Positions 1-14,207 of a stretch of DNA of 64,000 nt are shown piece after piece. The position numbers and the translations under genes are program-made. A model generated the notes under the pieces. That model searched no databases and was not told the origin of the DNA. It worked only from the letters and a program-made list of their open reading frames with translations. Position 1 is the stretch's first letter. Each line of letters opens with the position of its first letter. This stretch comes from Chamaea fasciata (lineage: Eukaryota; Chordata; Aves; Passeriformes; Sylviidae), in contig JARCOQ010000004.1 of assembly GCA_029207755.1 (NCBI GenBank), positions 40,418,305 to 40,482,304 on the forward strand, in the 5' to 3' direction.

Positions 1-3000
1 TGTGAAGAACAATGAAAGGCTTTTTTATATTACAAAATAATTCCAAAAATATGAAGCAGCTTTTGGTCTATGATTAAAATTTGCTGCATAAGCAGAATTT
101 TCAAAATATCAATACAATATATTTAAAATATTTCTGCCAGGTTTTGCTTGAAGAAAGGATTTGGTTCCAACAAACTGATTTTTATGCATCCAAGGTGCAC
201 TCAACCCTAATATAAAATTAAGAACATTCAGTAAGTAGCAATGGAACAACAAGAAATGCAAGCAAATAAAAATGCAGAATTTTCTTTCAGGCTCATCTTA
301 AGTGTTCACCATCAAAGTCAGTGATGAGTAAAATGCATTATTTCAATGAGGATCTGAACAACAAAGAAAATAAGACCAGAATATCAACTGAAGAAAATTC
401 CATCACCAGATTACTACATCAAGAATTAGTACATTACTGTACTAAGAAGTGCTAAGTCATTGTAAGGAAGAGCAACCACTGAATTTTATAGAGTTTTATT
501 CTGCCAATACATTTTATAGCTCTCTTAAACTTCGAAGATTTAAAAATTTCTTTGGGTTTTCATCTAAATTAAATACTTCACTAAGTTATTCTAAATTTCT
601 TGTCTTTGATTCAGAACTCCAGAACAGTCTACTACAGTTTCTATCAGGATAATAATAATGAATGTTTTTTTATTTTATTACTTGATATGTCAATGGATTT
701 AAATAACTTCTGCAATTTTGCCTTGAAACGGAGACCCATATTAAAATATTAAGCTAATGAAACAAGCATCCTGGTCTGTAAAACGTTAAAACTAAGGTGT
801 TTATCTTATTAATATGTGCTACAGCATGTACACCCACTAGAAGGATGTAAAGCCCTGTAATTTGTCTTACTGAAACTGTTCAAAACACATCTTGCTTTTT
901 ATATATTTATAGCTGCCAATGCACTGGTAATGGTGTAGAAAATGAAATCCTCATATACTAATCACAGGTAATGGATAGTTTTTAAGGTGATTGTATTCCT
1001 GATTACCATTTTGTAAGCTCAGAAATTATACTGCATCACCTCATGCTGCTCAGATGTGTCAGCTACTGAGCAGATTTTAACTAGGAACAAAAAACAAAGG
1101 GTGTTTTGAAATGCAAATTCAAAACTTGCATTTTCCTTCTGTGGTTACTACTTAATCTTTCCAAAATGTCTGAATAAAACCCCAAAGAATCACAACCCTA
1201 CTTAATTTCAAAGCATCAACATCATTTAGTTTAAAATGGGGCTCTATTGCTATTTGTTTATGGGAAAGTTATAATGATATACATGATAACCACTCCCTTA
1301 ATAAGTTCCAGGCATATAATTTTGCTTCTGTACTTTGAAATTATGAGTAGTTCTTTCTGACTATGGAGAATGTAGTACTATTTAGTGAATATTCTTATTT
1401 GGTTCTCCCCCGTCTAGCATCTACTTCATAATAGCTAGTTAAATTCAGATTTGTTGTGGGTTGCATTTTTTATGGTTATTCTTGTTCAATTCCATGCCAG
1501 CTTGCAGCAAATGTGCTCATATAGCATAGATAATTATGTGTGATTTTATCCCTTAGTGAAAGACAAAAAATTTGGCAGTCTTGCCTCATGTATTTTTTTT
1601 CTATTTTGATACAACTCATTATTTGTATTAGGTCTATTTTAATACAGCTTTTCAAGAAGATAGAAACATGTTTCTTAGGTCAATTATATAGCTTTTAATG
1701 CAAGGTACTGCTATTTGTGTTAGAGATTTTTATATGATCATTAATTTCTAATGCTAATTATTATTTAATCATAATTATGTAGTTCTTTGCCTGCAAACTA
1801 AATAATTTCTGTTATACAGGCAGTACAATTTCAAAAGAAACAGCAGAAGGCACATTTACAGCAACTAAATAGAATAAAAAGCAGTAGTCAGTTCTAATTT
1901 TCATTAGACCCTATTTCTTCTTGTCAACAACCCCTAATGCAAAGAGACACAAGTCAGGGCAGGACAGGACTGAACAAAGACAGAAATATTTATGTAATAA
2001 TTTCCATTTTCAAATCAGATTGTACTTCAAGGTGTTAGACTTGCAAATCTCAGGCAGTAGTTAGTTTCACACCTTTCAAAGGAGTGCTTGAGGGAAGAGA
2101 ATTTTTTTAACAAACTGACACCTGTATGTAAAACTGTGTTTTCATGAAAAATCTTTGCTTCTAATTTTTTAATTGTTGGGAATAAGCTTAAAAATCTGCC
2201 AGAAAAGTCAACAACTCTACTTCAGTGCTCTCCAGTGACCATGAATGATGCACAAAGATGCTCACTGCCACCCAGAACCACCAGACAAAAAAGACAACAA
2301 TCAGCTTGGGGTTTTTGGTTTTGTGCTCTAGCAATTTTTCTGCAAAAGTGGAACACCACAAAACAAGGACAAAAAAAGGGGTGAAGAGTGAGGTATGTAA
2401 CTCAGCGGGCTAGTTTATCATACTACATTTATTTTGCTGCCGGAAAAGAAAGTTAGACAGGAAAAACAAATACCAAAAGAAGTGGAAGGAGGAAGAAATT
2501 AAATAAATGAGCCTCCAGATTATCTTTTGCTTAATAATCCTTGCAAACATAAATTCATTAATAACATCACTGGGTTCTAATCAAAAGAGAAGCTGTTCCA
2601 GTTAAGAAGTAATATAAGGAAATCATAAAACTTAACACAAGAAATAAATTATTTGCAAGCAAAACATATTTATGGAGAAATGGCAAATTTTAAAATAAAA
2701 TAGTAACCAATGTATAAACATCCATGTGACCACTATACCCGTTTTTGATGGTGTACTTTTCTTTTGTCTGAACAAACTGAAGCAGATATCAGCATAATTC
2801 TGGCAGCAAAAGAAACAAGTCTACAGGTGAGAGAGTGGATATGCAGCTGAATAAACCATTGGATTAGAGCACTACTGTGCAACAGTTTTTATACATTAAG
2901 TCAAACTGTGGTGCTCAGACTGGGAAAAGGAAATTCCGCATGTATCTTCTTGGGACCACCACTGCAGTAAAACATTTAGGTATGACAAGGTCATGAAAGA

Positions 3001-5745
3001 GTCAGGGGAAAAAAAAAGCAGGAATAACAGCTAAGTATTTGACCAACTAAAGGTTAAAATTTCTTTCTCCTGGTAGCTAAGTTAAAGGCAGGATTTCCCA
3101 CAGTGGAAATGAATGAGATCAGAGTGGACAAAGGAGAACAGTATCAAGCCCACAAATACAATTAGAATTAAACACAATATTCCGTTGCCAACAACCAAAA
3201 TTAGCTGCCTTTGAAAGATTCCATATCTCTTCTACATATATTTTGTAAGCATGACATGGTTGCAGAACATACCCAAGAGAAGGAAGGTGCGTGAAATGGT
3301 GAACAGTTCCAGCATCAGGCACCCAGCACAGTAATGTAGAGTGCATTTCAGATGGAGCTGAAGGCTTAGTGCAGGTGGGGTTTTCTCTGCTCCAAATCCA
3401 CAGTAACTTCTTCCTTAAAAACTAAGGTAAATGGAGAATATGTTATCTAATCTGGAAGATTATGTACATCCAGAACAGTAGATACGATAAACTCACTGTT
3501 CAAATACAATATCACAATTTAGATAGCAAACTTTGGGAAACCATGTGTTGACTTCATCATATATGGCCAACAGAAAATTCTCCTGAGAACTCAGAAGAAT
3601 CCTAAGGCATCAGGTCACTGCAGAACACATTAGTACTAGTGAACCTCAGAAAGAGCAGATAGGCAATAGATTAACCTAAGCTACGAAAACATAATGGATG
3701 GGTTGAGATAGAGAGGAGAAAGTCAGAATGGGCTTACATTTTGAGTCCTACTTTCTCCAGCAATTTTATTTCTTTACTGTTAGGAGTTAAAACTCTTTAT
3801 AATCACAACTGCTGTTTCCTTGTCCTGAAATCTGAAACACTTTTAAAGAAAAAGCCGCTACATATATCATTGACCTTCTGCAAGACTGATGTTATGTCTG
3901 TCTGCCCACCGAATTTCAGGAAGGAAAAGCCCTAGTGTTGCAAGATCTATTGGTGTCCACATAACAGATTGCATTATTATAAAAAAAAATTCCTTTAAAG
4001 TAATCATTCTGTTTGTATAAAAATTTTGCACCACTTTTCCTTTTGCTGCATAATTGATATCTTTCAAAATTATTGCCAAATTTTTTTAATATCTGAGACT
4101 GAAACAAGGACTGAGAGCAGTGGTACAAGAACTAGGAACAAATATGTTCAAATAATTTTTTATATGGTATAATAATGCCTTGGGATATTCAAAAGCAATA
4201 TGTGTTTTCACTATAAACCAGAGAGTATAGATGAGTTTAGACTGTTTCTGTCACTTCAATGAACTGAGCAGATGGATTCACTTTTTTCAAAGGTAGTATT
4301 GTAAAAGGCGTATAAAATGTGATGTGTTCTGTCTAGCCTATGTGTCTCAAACCATCTTGTAGATCTGCAATCCCAATTCTTTTTGGAAAAGCCTTCCCAC
4401 CTGGTTTCTCCTTTGTCTTTTATCCAGCATACCAGAAAACAAGATGTTTCTGCAATATTTCACTACAGTAGCTTATAAGAACTCTTTGCCACAGCTGCCA
4501 AAAAATTAATGGCACCTCACACACTTGAGCATTGATTTTGATTGAAGCCTCACTCTGAAACAGCAGCTGTTTGGTCTCCTTTACCCCCAGTCCTGGTCTG
4601 ACACTAACCCTGACACAAGAACAGTAGTAAGGCCACTCACATTTTCTGTGATGCATTAAAGACACAGAAGAATGTAGGAGGCAATAACCAGGCCAGAACA
4701 CAATGATTTCAGGAAACATTTAAGGAATACTTGGATCTTGTGCCAGTTCTCTGCACAATAGCAAATTTCACCTGCAATGACTATGAAAAACATTGTGAAC
4801 TGAGTAGGAATGTGAATTTCCTGTTATCACTGTGAAGCACAGTTTTTCATTTAGCTTTGAAAAAAAAAAAAAAAACCAAACACAAAAAAAAGGAAAAAAT
4901 AAGATTAAGAAAAAAAAAAGAGAATGTATGCTGTTTCTGAGATATAACTTTTCACACTTAAAAGCAGAATATGAAATGATGTTCATTGTACCAGAATGAA
5001 TCCTTTATCCTCTGCAAGTCTTAAATATTTAGGTCATAATTTCTTAAACTCATAAAAGTTCCTGCACATTGTGAGTTATAATCTACCTAATAATACAGAG
5101 AGGATCAACCCTTATTCACAGACAGCTTTTATGCTACAGAGGAAGATAAATAGAGGAAGAAAAAAAATCCAAACCAGAATTGGCATAAAACCTGTAGGAT
5201 TAAAATTAAAGATGACCTGTTCTGTTTTGATGCTAACCAAGCTGATTTAAAAGGAACAGACTCTGGCTTTCAAGATAAAATAGGTGTGTGTTTTAAGAAT
5301 GTCACTCCAGAAAATGCATCAGGAAAATCATGGCTCAAAGGCTTCTTGACATTCTGCTCCTTGTCTATTCCTGTATGAAGATTTTCTTTTCTCTTATTTT
5401 ACAGACAATCAGGCTTCAATTTTGGACACACGGGAGGATGAGGTTGGTCATATCCTTGAGTCAGAGCTTTGAACTCAAAATTTTTGTAACATTGGAAACA
5501 AAGGCCAATTGATTTTCTTTTCAGGGAAAACCTGGCTCCAAATCACCATCTTTGAACAAGTTTCCCACTATTATTTTTATCTTGTACAAATTCTTTTTTT
5601 TTTTTTTTAAATGCAATTTTCCACCTACTTCTCAGAAGTCTTCATATTACTGAGAAGCCCTTGGTCTTAGAGCATATTTCAAGTTCGAAGGCTTTCCAGC
5701 AAGTTTTACTGTACTGAACATGACTTTCTTTAAAGATTGCCATGT
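1..5745. other. Unique AT-rich non-coding DNA
   Basis: I see no repeat family, exon or RNA gene in this stretch. The open frames are short and scattered over both strands, as expected by chance at this base composition. The only low-complexity features are an A-rich run at about 4860-4919 (16 A's, then mixed A/C and A/G) and a 15-T run at 5594-5608. Divergent old repeats below the level of recognition by eye cannot be excluded. Confidence 0.6.
4860..4919. repeat. A-rich low-complexity tract
   Basis: A run of 16 A's is followed by CAAACAC-like and AAGGAAAAA-like A-rich sequence. No element body abuts it, so it is read as simple sequence and not as a retroposon tail. Confidence 0.7.
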
Positions 5746-5750
5746 CATTG

Positions 5751-6489
5751 TGTTGGGGGTTAGGTTCGTTCCTTCTTTTCTCTAAAGAATTTTTTCCCCA
5801 CAAGTTACCAAGGAGACCAAGTGTTGGATACTTGAGAGTACTTAACCGAAACAAAGAGGTGGACAAAGGTGGAAGGGGGAGATAACGCAGGTGAAAGAAA
5901 AAGCTTGAGGCAGCTGCGGGCTTTTTTTTCCCCGGCGTTCGGGGAGAAAGAGAACAGCTGTTGCTGGCTGGAAGAGTTTCACTGTGGCCAAAGGGATCCA
6001 GTCCTGGGAAATCTACTATCACCGGGTCGGCCTGAATCCTGAGTTTTCTCTGCCACCCGCGGGAGCTGGTCCAGGCTCTGCCTCTCCTTCGGCTTCTTCG
6101 GCGCTGCTCCTCTTGCTACAGCGTGACCCTGCACCCCCTGCGTTGCTGGGACATCCTGCCCCTGCCTGCTGGGACACCCTGCCATCCCAGCTACCAGCCC
6201 GGGACCTTTCCACTGTTTCAGCTTGGCACTCTGAAGATCCTGCAGGGACACTGAAACCAAACTGCCCTGGGTTTTGTGAAACAAAGCCCTCGAGGTTCTT
6301 GGTACTGTTGTTGTTTGTCATTAATGCTGTAGCTGTTTGGTGGGGGGGGGGGGGGGGGAAGTTTTTTGTGTTTGTTTGCTTTGTATTACATACTAGTAAA
6401 GAACTGCTATTCCTATTTCCCAAATCTTTGCCAAAGAGCCTCTGATTGTAATTTTACCTGGCAGATACCTGTCTTCTCCAACCAAGACA
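5751..6489 (+). mobile_element. Solo LTR of an avian endogenous retrovirus
   Basis: A 739-bp element begins TGTTGGGGGT and ends CCAAGACA, so it has the TG...CA termini of a retroviral LTR. The 5-bp sequence CATTG stands directly before it (5746-5750) and directly after it (6490-6494), a perfect target-site duplication. The body resembles songbird LTRs known to me: a GC-richer middle with a run of 17 G's at 6342-6358, then an AGTAAA-type poly(A) signal near 6396, about 95 bp before the end, which gives plus orientation. No primer-binding site, polypurine tract or internal genes follow, so it is a solo LTR left by recombination between two LTRs. A 5-bp duplication fits ERVL or ERV1 better than ERVK (usually 6 bp). 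The open frames inside it on both strands, up to about 150 codons, are by-products of the GC-rich composition. The family name is not certain. Confidence 0.85.
6342..6358. repeat. Poly-G tract (17 G) inside the LTR
   Basis: Seventeen consecutive G's occur inside the solo LTR. A single G run of this length can vary in length and can form quadruplex structure between molecules. It is also a likely place for assembly error. Confidence 0.9.
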
Positions 6490-6494
6490 CATTG

Positions 6495-7201
6495 TTAGCA
6501 ATATGACCTTGAGAACTTCTCTGTGGCAGAAGAAAAGTACTTCTTGAAAGATTGGAATGAAACTCCTGCACAGATATCCATAATGTTTTCAGACTCCCAG
6601 ACATGGAAAAAACAAAACTTTGACCAAAACTTGCTTTTTACAGTCCAGGGTTTTATTATCATGTAATTTTTCTGAGTTTTAAAAAACTACCTGAATTTGT
6701 ATGCGGCAAGTGGTTTTCAACCTCTGTACCTTATCCAAAGAGTAACAAATGAAAGAAAGGCAAAGTCTCAGCACTAGTGCTTGTCAGAAAAAATGACTGT
6801 TGTTTGGTGTGTTTGCCTGACAGTTAACTACTCCTGGTGAGAGCAAAAATATTCAGATATTCAGGAGAAAGACATCCAACATTTTAGCTGTAGGAAGTCA
6901 GAAAATCCCACTCTGAGTGTGAGTCCTTCCACAATGACTCTTCATAGCCCATGTTCATTGAAAGTGTCAGGAAGAATACCTTTACATAAGCCAGAGGAAA
7001 AAAAAAATTTAGTCTCTAAAGACTGCAGAAATTATTTCTGTCAAAATGTAAGGGTAGGCTCACTGAGGCACAATACTTTATTATTTTGTAGCATACTACT
7101 CATTAATTAAGTGTTCTGCCCCATGCCTTTCATCATGTATTTATTCTACATTTCAAGAGTTTAGCCCCTCAAGTTTTCTTTTTTTATTTAATCATGAAGT
7201 C

Positions 7202-7234
<33 letters not shown>

Positions 7235-7245
7235 TACATATATAT

Positions 7246-7296
<51 letters not shown>

Positions 7297-10200
7297 CATG
7301 TCACCTTCTTGAAAACTCCCAAGGAATATTCACACATATACACTTAAAATGTAGATTTTCAGTTAAATAATTCAGTCAAATCAAACTTGTCTACAGCAGT
7401 GCAATAAATAATTTGTCATTAAGTGCTATTTCCCTGCCCGACCATATTTTTCAGACTAACCTGTTTTATCTGAGAGAAGATTTGAAAAAAAAAAGATATT
7501 GCATCTCAGACGCAAACAGAAACAAAATAAATTTTAAATACATAAATTCACCATTTCTAGACTCGGCAAAAAAAACCCTGATTTTGCTCAAACAGAGAAA
7601 AAGGGTAGGGTTTTTTCAAAGACTCTTGTGATTCTTAGAGAATATACACAGCAATCAAATAAAAATACTGCTAACAAAATTATGCCTGTATTCCATACCA
7701 TTAAAACAGCCTCAGTCTACCCTGCAAGCTATAGAGAAAGTATTTAGTTGAATGAATCTTTCTATTTATTGCAGCCATCATTTGCAGCTATGACTGCTTT
7801 CCTCCTGTTTCTTAAACTAGTAGTTCTACCTTCTCAATTTGGCCTTCTAGCTGTTGAAAACATAACATCAATAAACTAGATAACAAGCAAGATAGATAAA
7901 TAATGCACCCAAAATAAGATGGAATACAAAAGTTGCAAGAAGAAAATATAGCTGGCAGGACTCCATAAGTTCTGTCAGTACATTTTTTTGAAGCAGGGAG
8001 AGAAAATATTCCTTGTCCATACCTTTCAAGAAAATGCATCTTTAATGTACTGAGTTGTAATGGAGTACAAAACTTCAATAAATTACAGTTTCCCATGAAT
8101 TTGGTGTATTCAGAAGGTAACTGATATAAATTGATATCAGTGATGAAACAGTAGCTGACAGTTTTTTGATACCACTAACTCCACATAGATAATGCAAAGA
8201 AGGAAAAATCATGACCGGAAATAGGCAAAACAATGTATAACACTATGCCTTGAAAGAATAGCTGTTTAAAAATTAAAAGGACATTAACATGCTTATAAGG
8301 ATCTTTATATTCCTTTCATATTACCAAATAGCGATCAAACCTGCTTGATACCTTTGCAAGAAAAATAACTGCAATACATACTGCCCCTACCTTAAAGAAT
8401 TTTCTACATTTGAGTTCTTTTCTTACATTCACCTATAATTTCCTATATTTTTAAAACTCCTTTTGTTTTACAAGTCTTTCATGGAACACACATTTTACAA
8501 AAATTATGTTTCTCAAAGGAATTAAAGGATGTAAGTTTCTTTTGTCATTTACCACAGTTCTTGAATAAACACAAATGGACTTAAGGGAATTTCTGCAATC
8601 GATAGATGCTTAGTCTCTACTCAAATCATCACTTATCTTTCATATCATCCAAAAGCAGGAGGACATCAAACAAAGTCTAACTATATGACAGAATTTGTTT
8701 TCCCTCAGGAAGGTTGGTTAGTAAAGTTGTAGCTCCTGTTATCAGACAAAAATCAAATAACTTTAAAAATAAATTATAATTCTAAAATAAATCTGTAGCC
8801 TTGGAAATGTCTATGGAAATAAAACCTTTATAGTACAATAAAAGATAAAATATGAAAATAGCTGTCACTGTCCTGTGAAGAATTATCACTGATTATCTAT
8901 ATCCAGAAAAATATTTCAAGACCAAGAGTGTTTCACAAGTATGATTTTGAAATATACATGATAAATACATATAAAAACTGGTATCTGCATTGCCATCAAT
9001 ATGTGTTGCTGAATTTGTTCACTTTCTATATATGTAAAGACAAACAGGTATACACAATTAGGCCTCTGTGTTGGGTTAAAAATCTTCCTATTTTGGAACA
9101 TCAGCACATTTTTACAGTGAAGGCTATATAGACTGAATTAGCTTTGACCTCAGTAACTGGAGTAAGGACAACTACACAGACATGGAAATAAAGGTTGCAA
9201 AACCTTCCTCGGGAGGTGAAAACAGTTTCTGTCTCCATTTAACTTCAGACATAATATTTGTAATATCAAGTCTTGCAATGGAAGGACAGCCTTACGTGGT
9301 TCTTTGAAAAGTCAGTTCACACCCAGATTTCTCAGAAAAAAAAAAATGCTATGCATTAATTGTTCAGTTTTGCTGACTGGTAGCATCTATGTGTGCTTGT
9401 GAAAAGCAGAAAGAACCGAGATGGTATATGGGACTTCTTTCTGTATTTTCAACTGCCTTCATGTCTTCTGCTGACTTTATAAACTCTAAAACCTTTTTTC
9501 AAAACTGCTTGATGTGAACCCAAAGCTTTATTAAAACAGGATTGCTCAAATGACTCAAAAGCTGAGAGCTCTTCCAAAACATGAGTAACATCAACAGTTT
9601 CTTTACAAAGGTGTCCACTATCCAGCATGGTGTAATAATAACCTTGGTGGCAATACCTCTTTCTCCAGAATGCCTGGTAAATGTTGAATCTCTGATCAGT
9701 TTCATACATTAGATATTTTGTCTTGGCTTTGATATTTAAGCCTGATAATGAAAGATTAATAATTTCTAGGCTATGCTTGTAGGCAGAAGCGAGCCATTAC
9801 AGTAGGTTAGCAGAAATATAAACCAAATATACAGTAGCAGAGTGCAAGTAAATAAAACTGCACCATTTTCAATATAATTGTTTTTGTTGTAATAGTAAAA
9901 TATGATATTTTAATTTAAAAAAAATAAAAAATACAAAATTTCCACATTGAGAATATTAAAGAAGAAATAAAAAGTTAAAACATGGAAAGAAGAAAACCTG
10001 AAATTTCTATGAAGAGCAATGAGTGAGGAGAACAAGCCTTCCTAGAAAGCAGCTTCCATGCCTTCCTACAGATATGTTTTTCTACCTCCCATCATTCATA
10101 TTAGAAATTATAAATTTCAAGCAATTTTACGAAAATGGATAAAAAAAATATGTGGCTTGCCTGCTGCAGGATTACCCCACTGCCTTCCCTGATGAAGGAC

Positions 10201-13200
10201 CTTCAAAACAGGGAAGCCTCACTTGACTAATTTCCTAATTATAAACTGAAACTTAAGGTAATCCTGTGTGAATCTATTGCAGTATTAGTTTTCCAACCAT
10301 GACTGTAAGGAAAAGTTGATAATGACTTGCTAAATTTCTTATTCTGGTAGCATTAGAATTCTCAAAAGTCTCTGAAAAATCTTTACTCCCTTCTTACCTC
10401 TCCATTATTAATACAATTACTGCCTTTTACCACAGCTTTTCACTATAATCATGGTAAAATTTCTTTTTGAGGAATGGATTAAATTAATCAATATTCTAGA
10501 TTAAAAACATCTTTGTTGATATTTCAAGGTCTTGTTTCTTTTTAAATGCTGTGGAAAAGGTTTTCTTTTGGACATACCATGGAATCACTTTGAGACAACA
10601 GAAAAAACATCAGTGGAAAAGCAACAAAATGGTCACTGTGGTTGACAAGACAACTTAAACTCTTGCACTCAGTTGTACCTTCCAGAAAGGATGTGTCTCA
10701 TCTTCTTAACTTTTCAGTATGTACATCAGTTAATGAAATAGACACAATATGCTTTTGGCAGTCTTGAGTCCTGGAAAGCAGAAGAAAATGCTAAGAGAAC
10801 TTCTGCTTGTGATCCCTGTCACTACTAAACTCTGCTCAGTATCTCTGGGGAAGGTAAGAGAACTGTTGACTGAGCACTGCAGAAAATAAGCTCACATCTC
10901 ATTCTGTAAGCTGCAGTCTGAAAGGATTCTTCAAACATAAAGCAAATAACCGTTCACTGACATCTATGATCCTCTACAACTAAGTGAAAAACACCCAGAG
11001 AGGTACTAGAGCTCATATTTCCTAGCTACATGCATTTAGTACCCTCAGAAAACAAATGTTCTGACTGAAGTTTTCTAGTGTCAAACTGATCTCCCTGGAG
11101 TTTTCTGTTCATGGCACGCAATGAACACAATTCTCCCTACGCAAGTGAAATAATGAAGTATATTCTTGGGAGTTAAAAGACCAGCAAGCCTGGTAAATCT
11201 GTTCCTTGACTACCTGGACAGAATACAACCGATACGCAATGAATAGGAAATACAGAGAAGTGAAATGGAGCATTGGTAATATGTTGGCTGTGGGGGGAAA
11301 AAAGGGAAATCCTCCAGATTTCTCTTCTCAAAACTGGAAATTCCACTGTCCTCTCTTGAAACATTATCTAGGGATGCTGAACTGCGATTCCCATCTGTAA
11401 CCCCTTTGTCACTGAGGGCTGACAGCTTAGGAACACAGCACAACAAAAGAGAATGTAATCACAAGTGATGTTCTCAGCTGCAAGGAAAGAACCACTCAAC
11501 ACTTCCCATTTTTCAGGGAGAAAATCCCAGTGAGATTAGAAATACATAGATATTATCAGTAAAAAGTATTAATAATAGCTTCCCTTTTTATTAAAGTATA
11601 ATTCTCAGCTGACTGTAGGTTAAAATTTTAGATAAGCCTCCTATTTTGCACATTATCATTTCATTCTAAAGACTAGAGAAATTCAACTTTGCACACCAGA
11701 CAGCTCAATACACATAAATACACCACATGCTAGAAAACACTACCAGCTGTTGGAAAAATTTGCTTAAAACTAAAAAATCCTGAATATTGCTAGTTTGCAA
11801 ATAGTTTGAAATTGCTGTAGAATTGTACTGCTATTTAAATGTGTATTATAAGCACTTTTTTAAAGGTGTCAAGGCAGCTATATACCAATATATACCAAGG
11901 GATTTTCCAGTCTTCAAGCACTTGAGACAAATATTTAAAGTAGATTCCACAAATAACCATCTGAGATGTATAATGTGATTCTTTAAAAAACTGCCTCTCT
12001 AAATCTTTATTGGGCTGAATGAAACTAAGCACAACAGGTGCCTCCTGGTCAGTTACTTCCCTCTGTTAAAAGAAAAAAAAAAGTTTTTGTTTGTTACCAA
12101 GTGAAATAGAAAGAGACTCTTCTCAGCACCTATGCACATTAAAACACTGGCGTCCAGTGAAGTAAAGGTGTCAGCCTACTTGGCTTAGCTGTAGCCACAA
12201 AGTAAAAAAGATGGATTGATAAGATAAATTGCAGCTCAAAATGACACTTGCAGGACAAAAGCCAATGATTTACTGTAAGCAATATCTTATAATTTTCAGT
12301 ACATGAACATATGATTAGAGCAGAATAAATGAGAGTTATCCATTGCTTCCGTAGTTTTGGAATGACATAATTACAACCAATTAAGGGAGGTGCATACAAT
12401 AGTCAAACAGAGCTTTATCAGCAGCCTGGCTCAAATTATGGAAATAGGATATCACCATTGCCAGACAGTCTCTAGATGAAACACACTTCTGTGATCCTGT
12501 CTTCTGTAGTACAGCAAATATTGAATTGTTACTGCAGGTGGAAATAAAGAGACTGTTTAGCTTGATTCAAGGATACTAAGGACTCATTTTAACATAAGCA
12601 ACGTAAGAATTTTAAAAACAGAAAATAACCCTTTCGGAACTACAGTCATTTTGGCATTGTTTTTCATAAACAATACTGGTATTAGCAAACAAAATAATAT
12701 TTCTACATGCAAATAAGTGCATAATGCAAGTTGTAAGGTATACTTTCTGTCACTCTTTGAAAGAATACTAAAATTTGGAAAAAATAAGTAAATTATTTAT
12801 GCAAAGTTTTTTCTCAGGTTGATGCACTAAACTAACACAGAGATAGCTCTTCTGTTGCAGTCACCATCAATTGATTGATATATAGTTCTTTTCATTTAAT
12901 AAAATATATGTAATTAATGAATGTAAAGTGCAAGATAGTTTTAACAAAAGAAAGTAAACATAGCTGGTTTACAATACCTCTAATACACCAAGATTGCACA
13001 GAAATTGGGGTAGTATTTGACCATGAGATTTTCCCAGCACAGTTAAGAACTTGGCACTGACAAAAGGCATATTTCAAGGCTTCCTCCAATTTTGTGAGGT
13101 GGATTTGTCACAGTATCTTGTAAAAAAAGCTAATAACAGTGTACTGAGATGTGAAGGATGAACATATAAACAATACTCAACCACTAACATGTTTAATAAA

Positions 13201-13729
13201 GGTGTAATAAAAACTTTAGTCAATAAAGAAAAAGATAATGATTACATCATGTGGAGTATGTCTAATGAGCTATTCAGCAGACAGAGTCTGCATTTATACC
13301 TGGTTCATGGTTCTTACAACAGACAAAGGAAATTGAGAAATATAAGCTTTTATGGTATTTCTATTAATTATTGTTAAAAATACAGTTACGAACCAGAACA
13401 TAACAGAATATTCTGAATGGTAGCAGCAAGAGCTGTCACTTAGGCTCTTGAGCATATGTTTAGAAAGCCTTATAACTGAATATTAGGACACATGAAAGAA
13501 CTAACTACTTTTGATTCAGATTTGGAAAAAGTATGTAATAGAAAAACAGTTGCATTAAAAAACCTTGCTAAAATCATGCTTTCATTGTCTCACTCTCAGA
13601 CTTCTGATAGTAAGAAATAAATAAAGAGACTGTAGTTTGGAACACAAAAGCAATCACTGAAGAAAAGGTAAGGACAGAGCAGGGCACCATAGGCTGCTGA
13701 GTCTCCCTGGCCAGCAATCATTAAACAGG
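6495..13729. other. Unique AT-rich non-coding DNA
   Basis: Apart from the microsatellite at 7201-7298 I recognise nothing here. The longest frames (94 codons at 7812-8096 minus, 86 at 9449-9709 minus and 86 at 12139-12399 minus) carry no recognisable motif and are of a length expected by chance. A short palindrome occurs at 8120-8141 (8-bp arms ACTGATAT/ATATCAGT with a 6-nt spacer). Confidence 0.6.
7201..7298. repeat. Compound microsatellite (TA)n-(TATACA)n-(CA)n-(TA)n
   Basis: The tract starts with about 12 TA units, passes through TATATACATA repeats into roughly 18 CA units (about 7249-7286), and ends in a short TA block. The gradual TA to TACA to CA change is typical of compound dinucleotide loci that grow by slippage with point mutation. 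It is probably polymorphic. Confidence 0.95.
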
Positions 13730-13868
13730 GAATCATGGAATTCAATTGGGTTTGGGTTGGAAGAGACCTTAAACATCATATCATTCCAATTGTCATGTCC
13801 TGGATAGAAACACCTTTCACTAGGCCAGATTGCTCAGTTGCATCCAGTCTAGCCTTGAGCTTTTGTCA
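13730..13868 (-). mobile_element. CR1 LINE 3' end fragment
   Basis: Read on the minus strand this is the last ~140 bp of a CR1 retrotransposon. The plus strand shows the inverted terminal motif GAATCATGGAATTC, then GGGTTTGGGTTGGAAGAGACC, the complement of the CR1 'GGTCtCTTCCAACCCAAAC' block, then a degraded match to the 'TAGACCAGGTTGCTCAAAGCC' block. It is 5'-truncated, as nearly all avian CR1 copies are, and has no coding potential. CR1 ends in short repeats and not in poly(A), which agrees with the absence of an A tail. Confidence 0.88.
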
Positions 13869-14207
13869 CATTACTATTCCTAAAGAAACTAAAAGTAAGA
13901 GGATATCCTGAAAGAATTTTCTTCTATGAATGAAGCGCAATTATCACACAATGAAGAAATTTAGATGGTCTAGATCTCTAATACTATACAACACTCACAG
14001 GAGTCACTAAAATATAAGAAAATTATTTTTGACAGGATTAACTATGAAAAAAACTCTTCAACATTCAACATTTCTGCACTAAGATTTGGCAGCAAAGCAC
14101 AAAAATTATGCAGGAAATATAAAGGGAAATCAAAATATGGATTCATTTCAGGCTGTCAATATTTACCTCCCAATGTTTATTGCAAGGCAACCAAAGAAGT
14201 TGTGCAT

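Noticed and set aside
5642..6445. Several overlapping frames of 100-153 codons on both strands
   Set aside because: They lie largely or wholly inside the solo LTR and overlap on both strands; they result from its GC-rich composition.
9449..9709. 86-codon minus-strand frame with a transposase-like look
   Set aside because: No catalytic motif or terminal inverted repeats are visible, and several frames of this length are expected by chance in 64 kb of AT-rich DNA.
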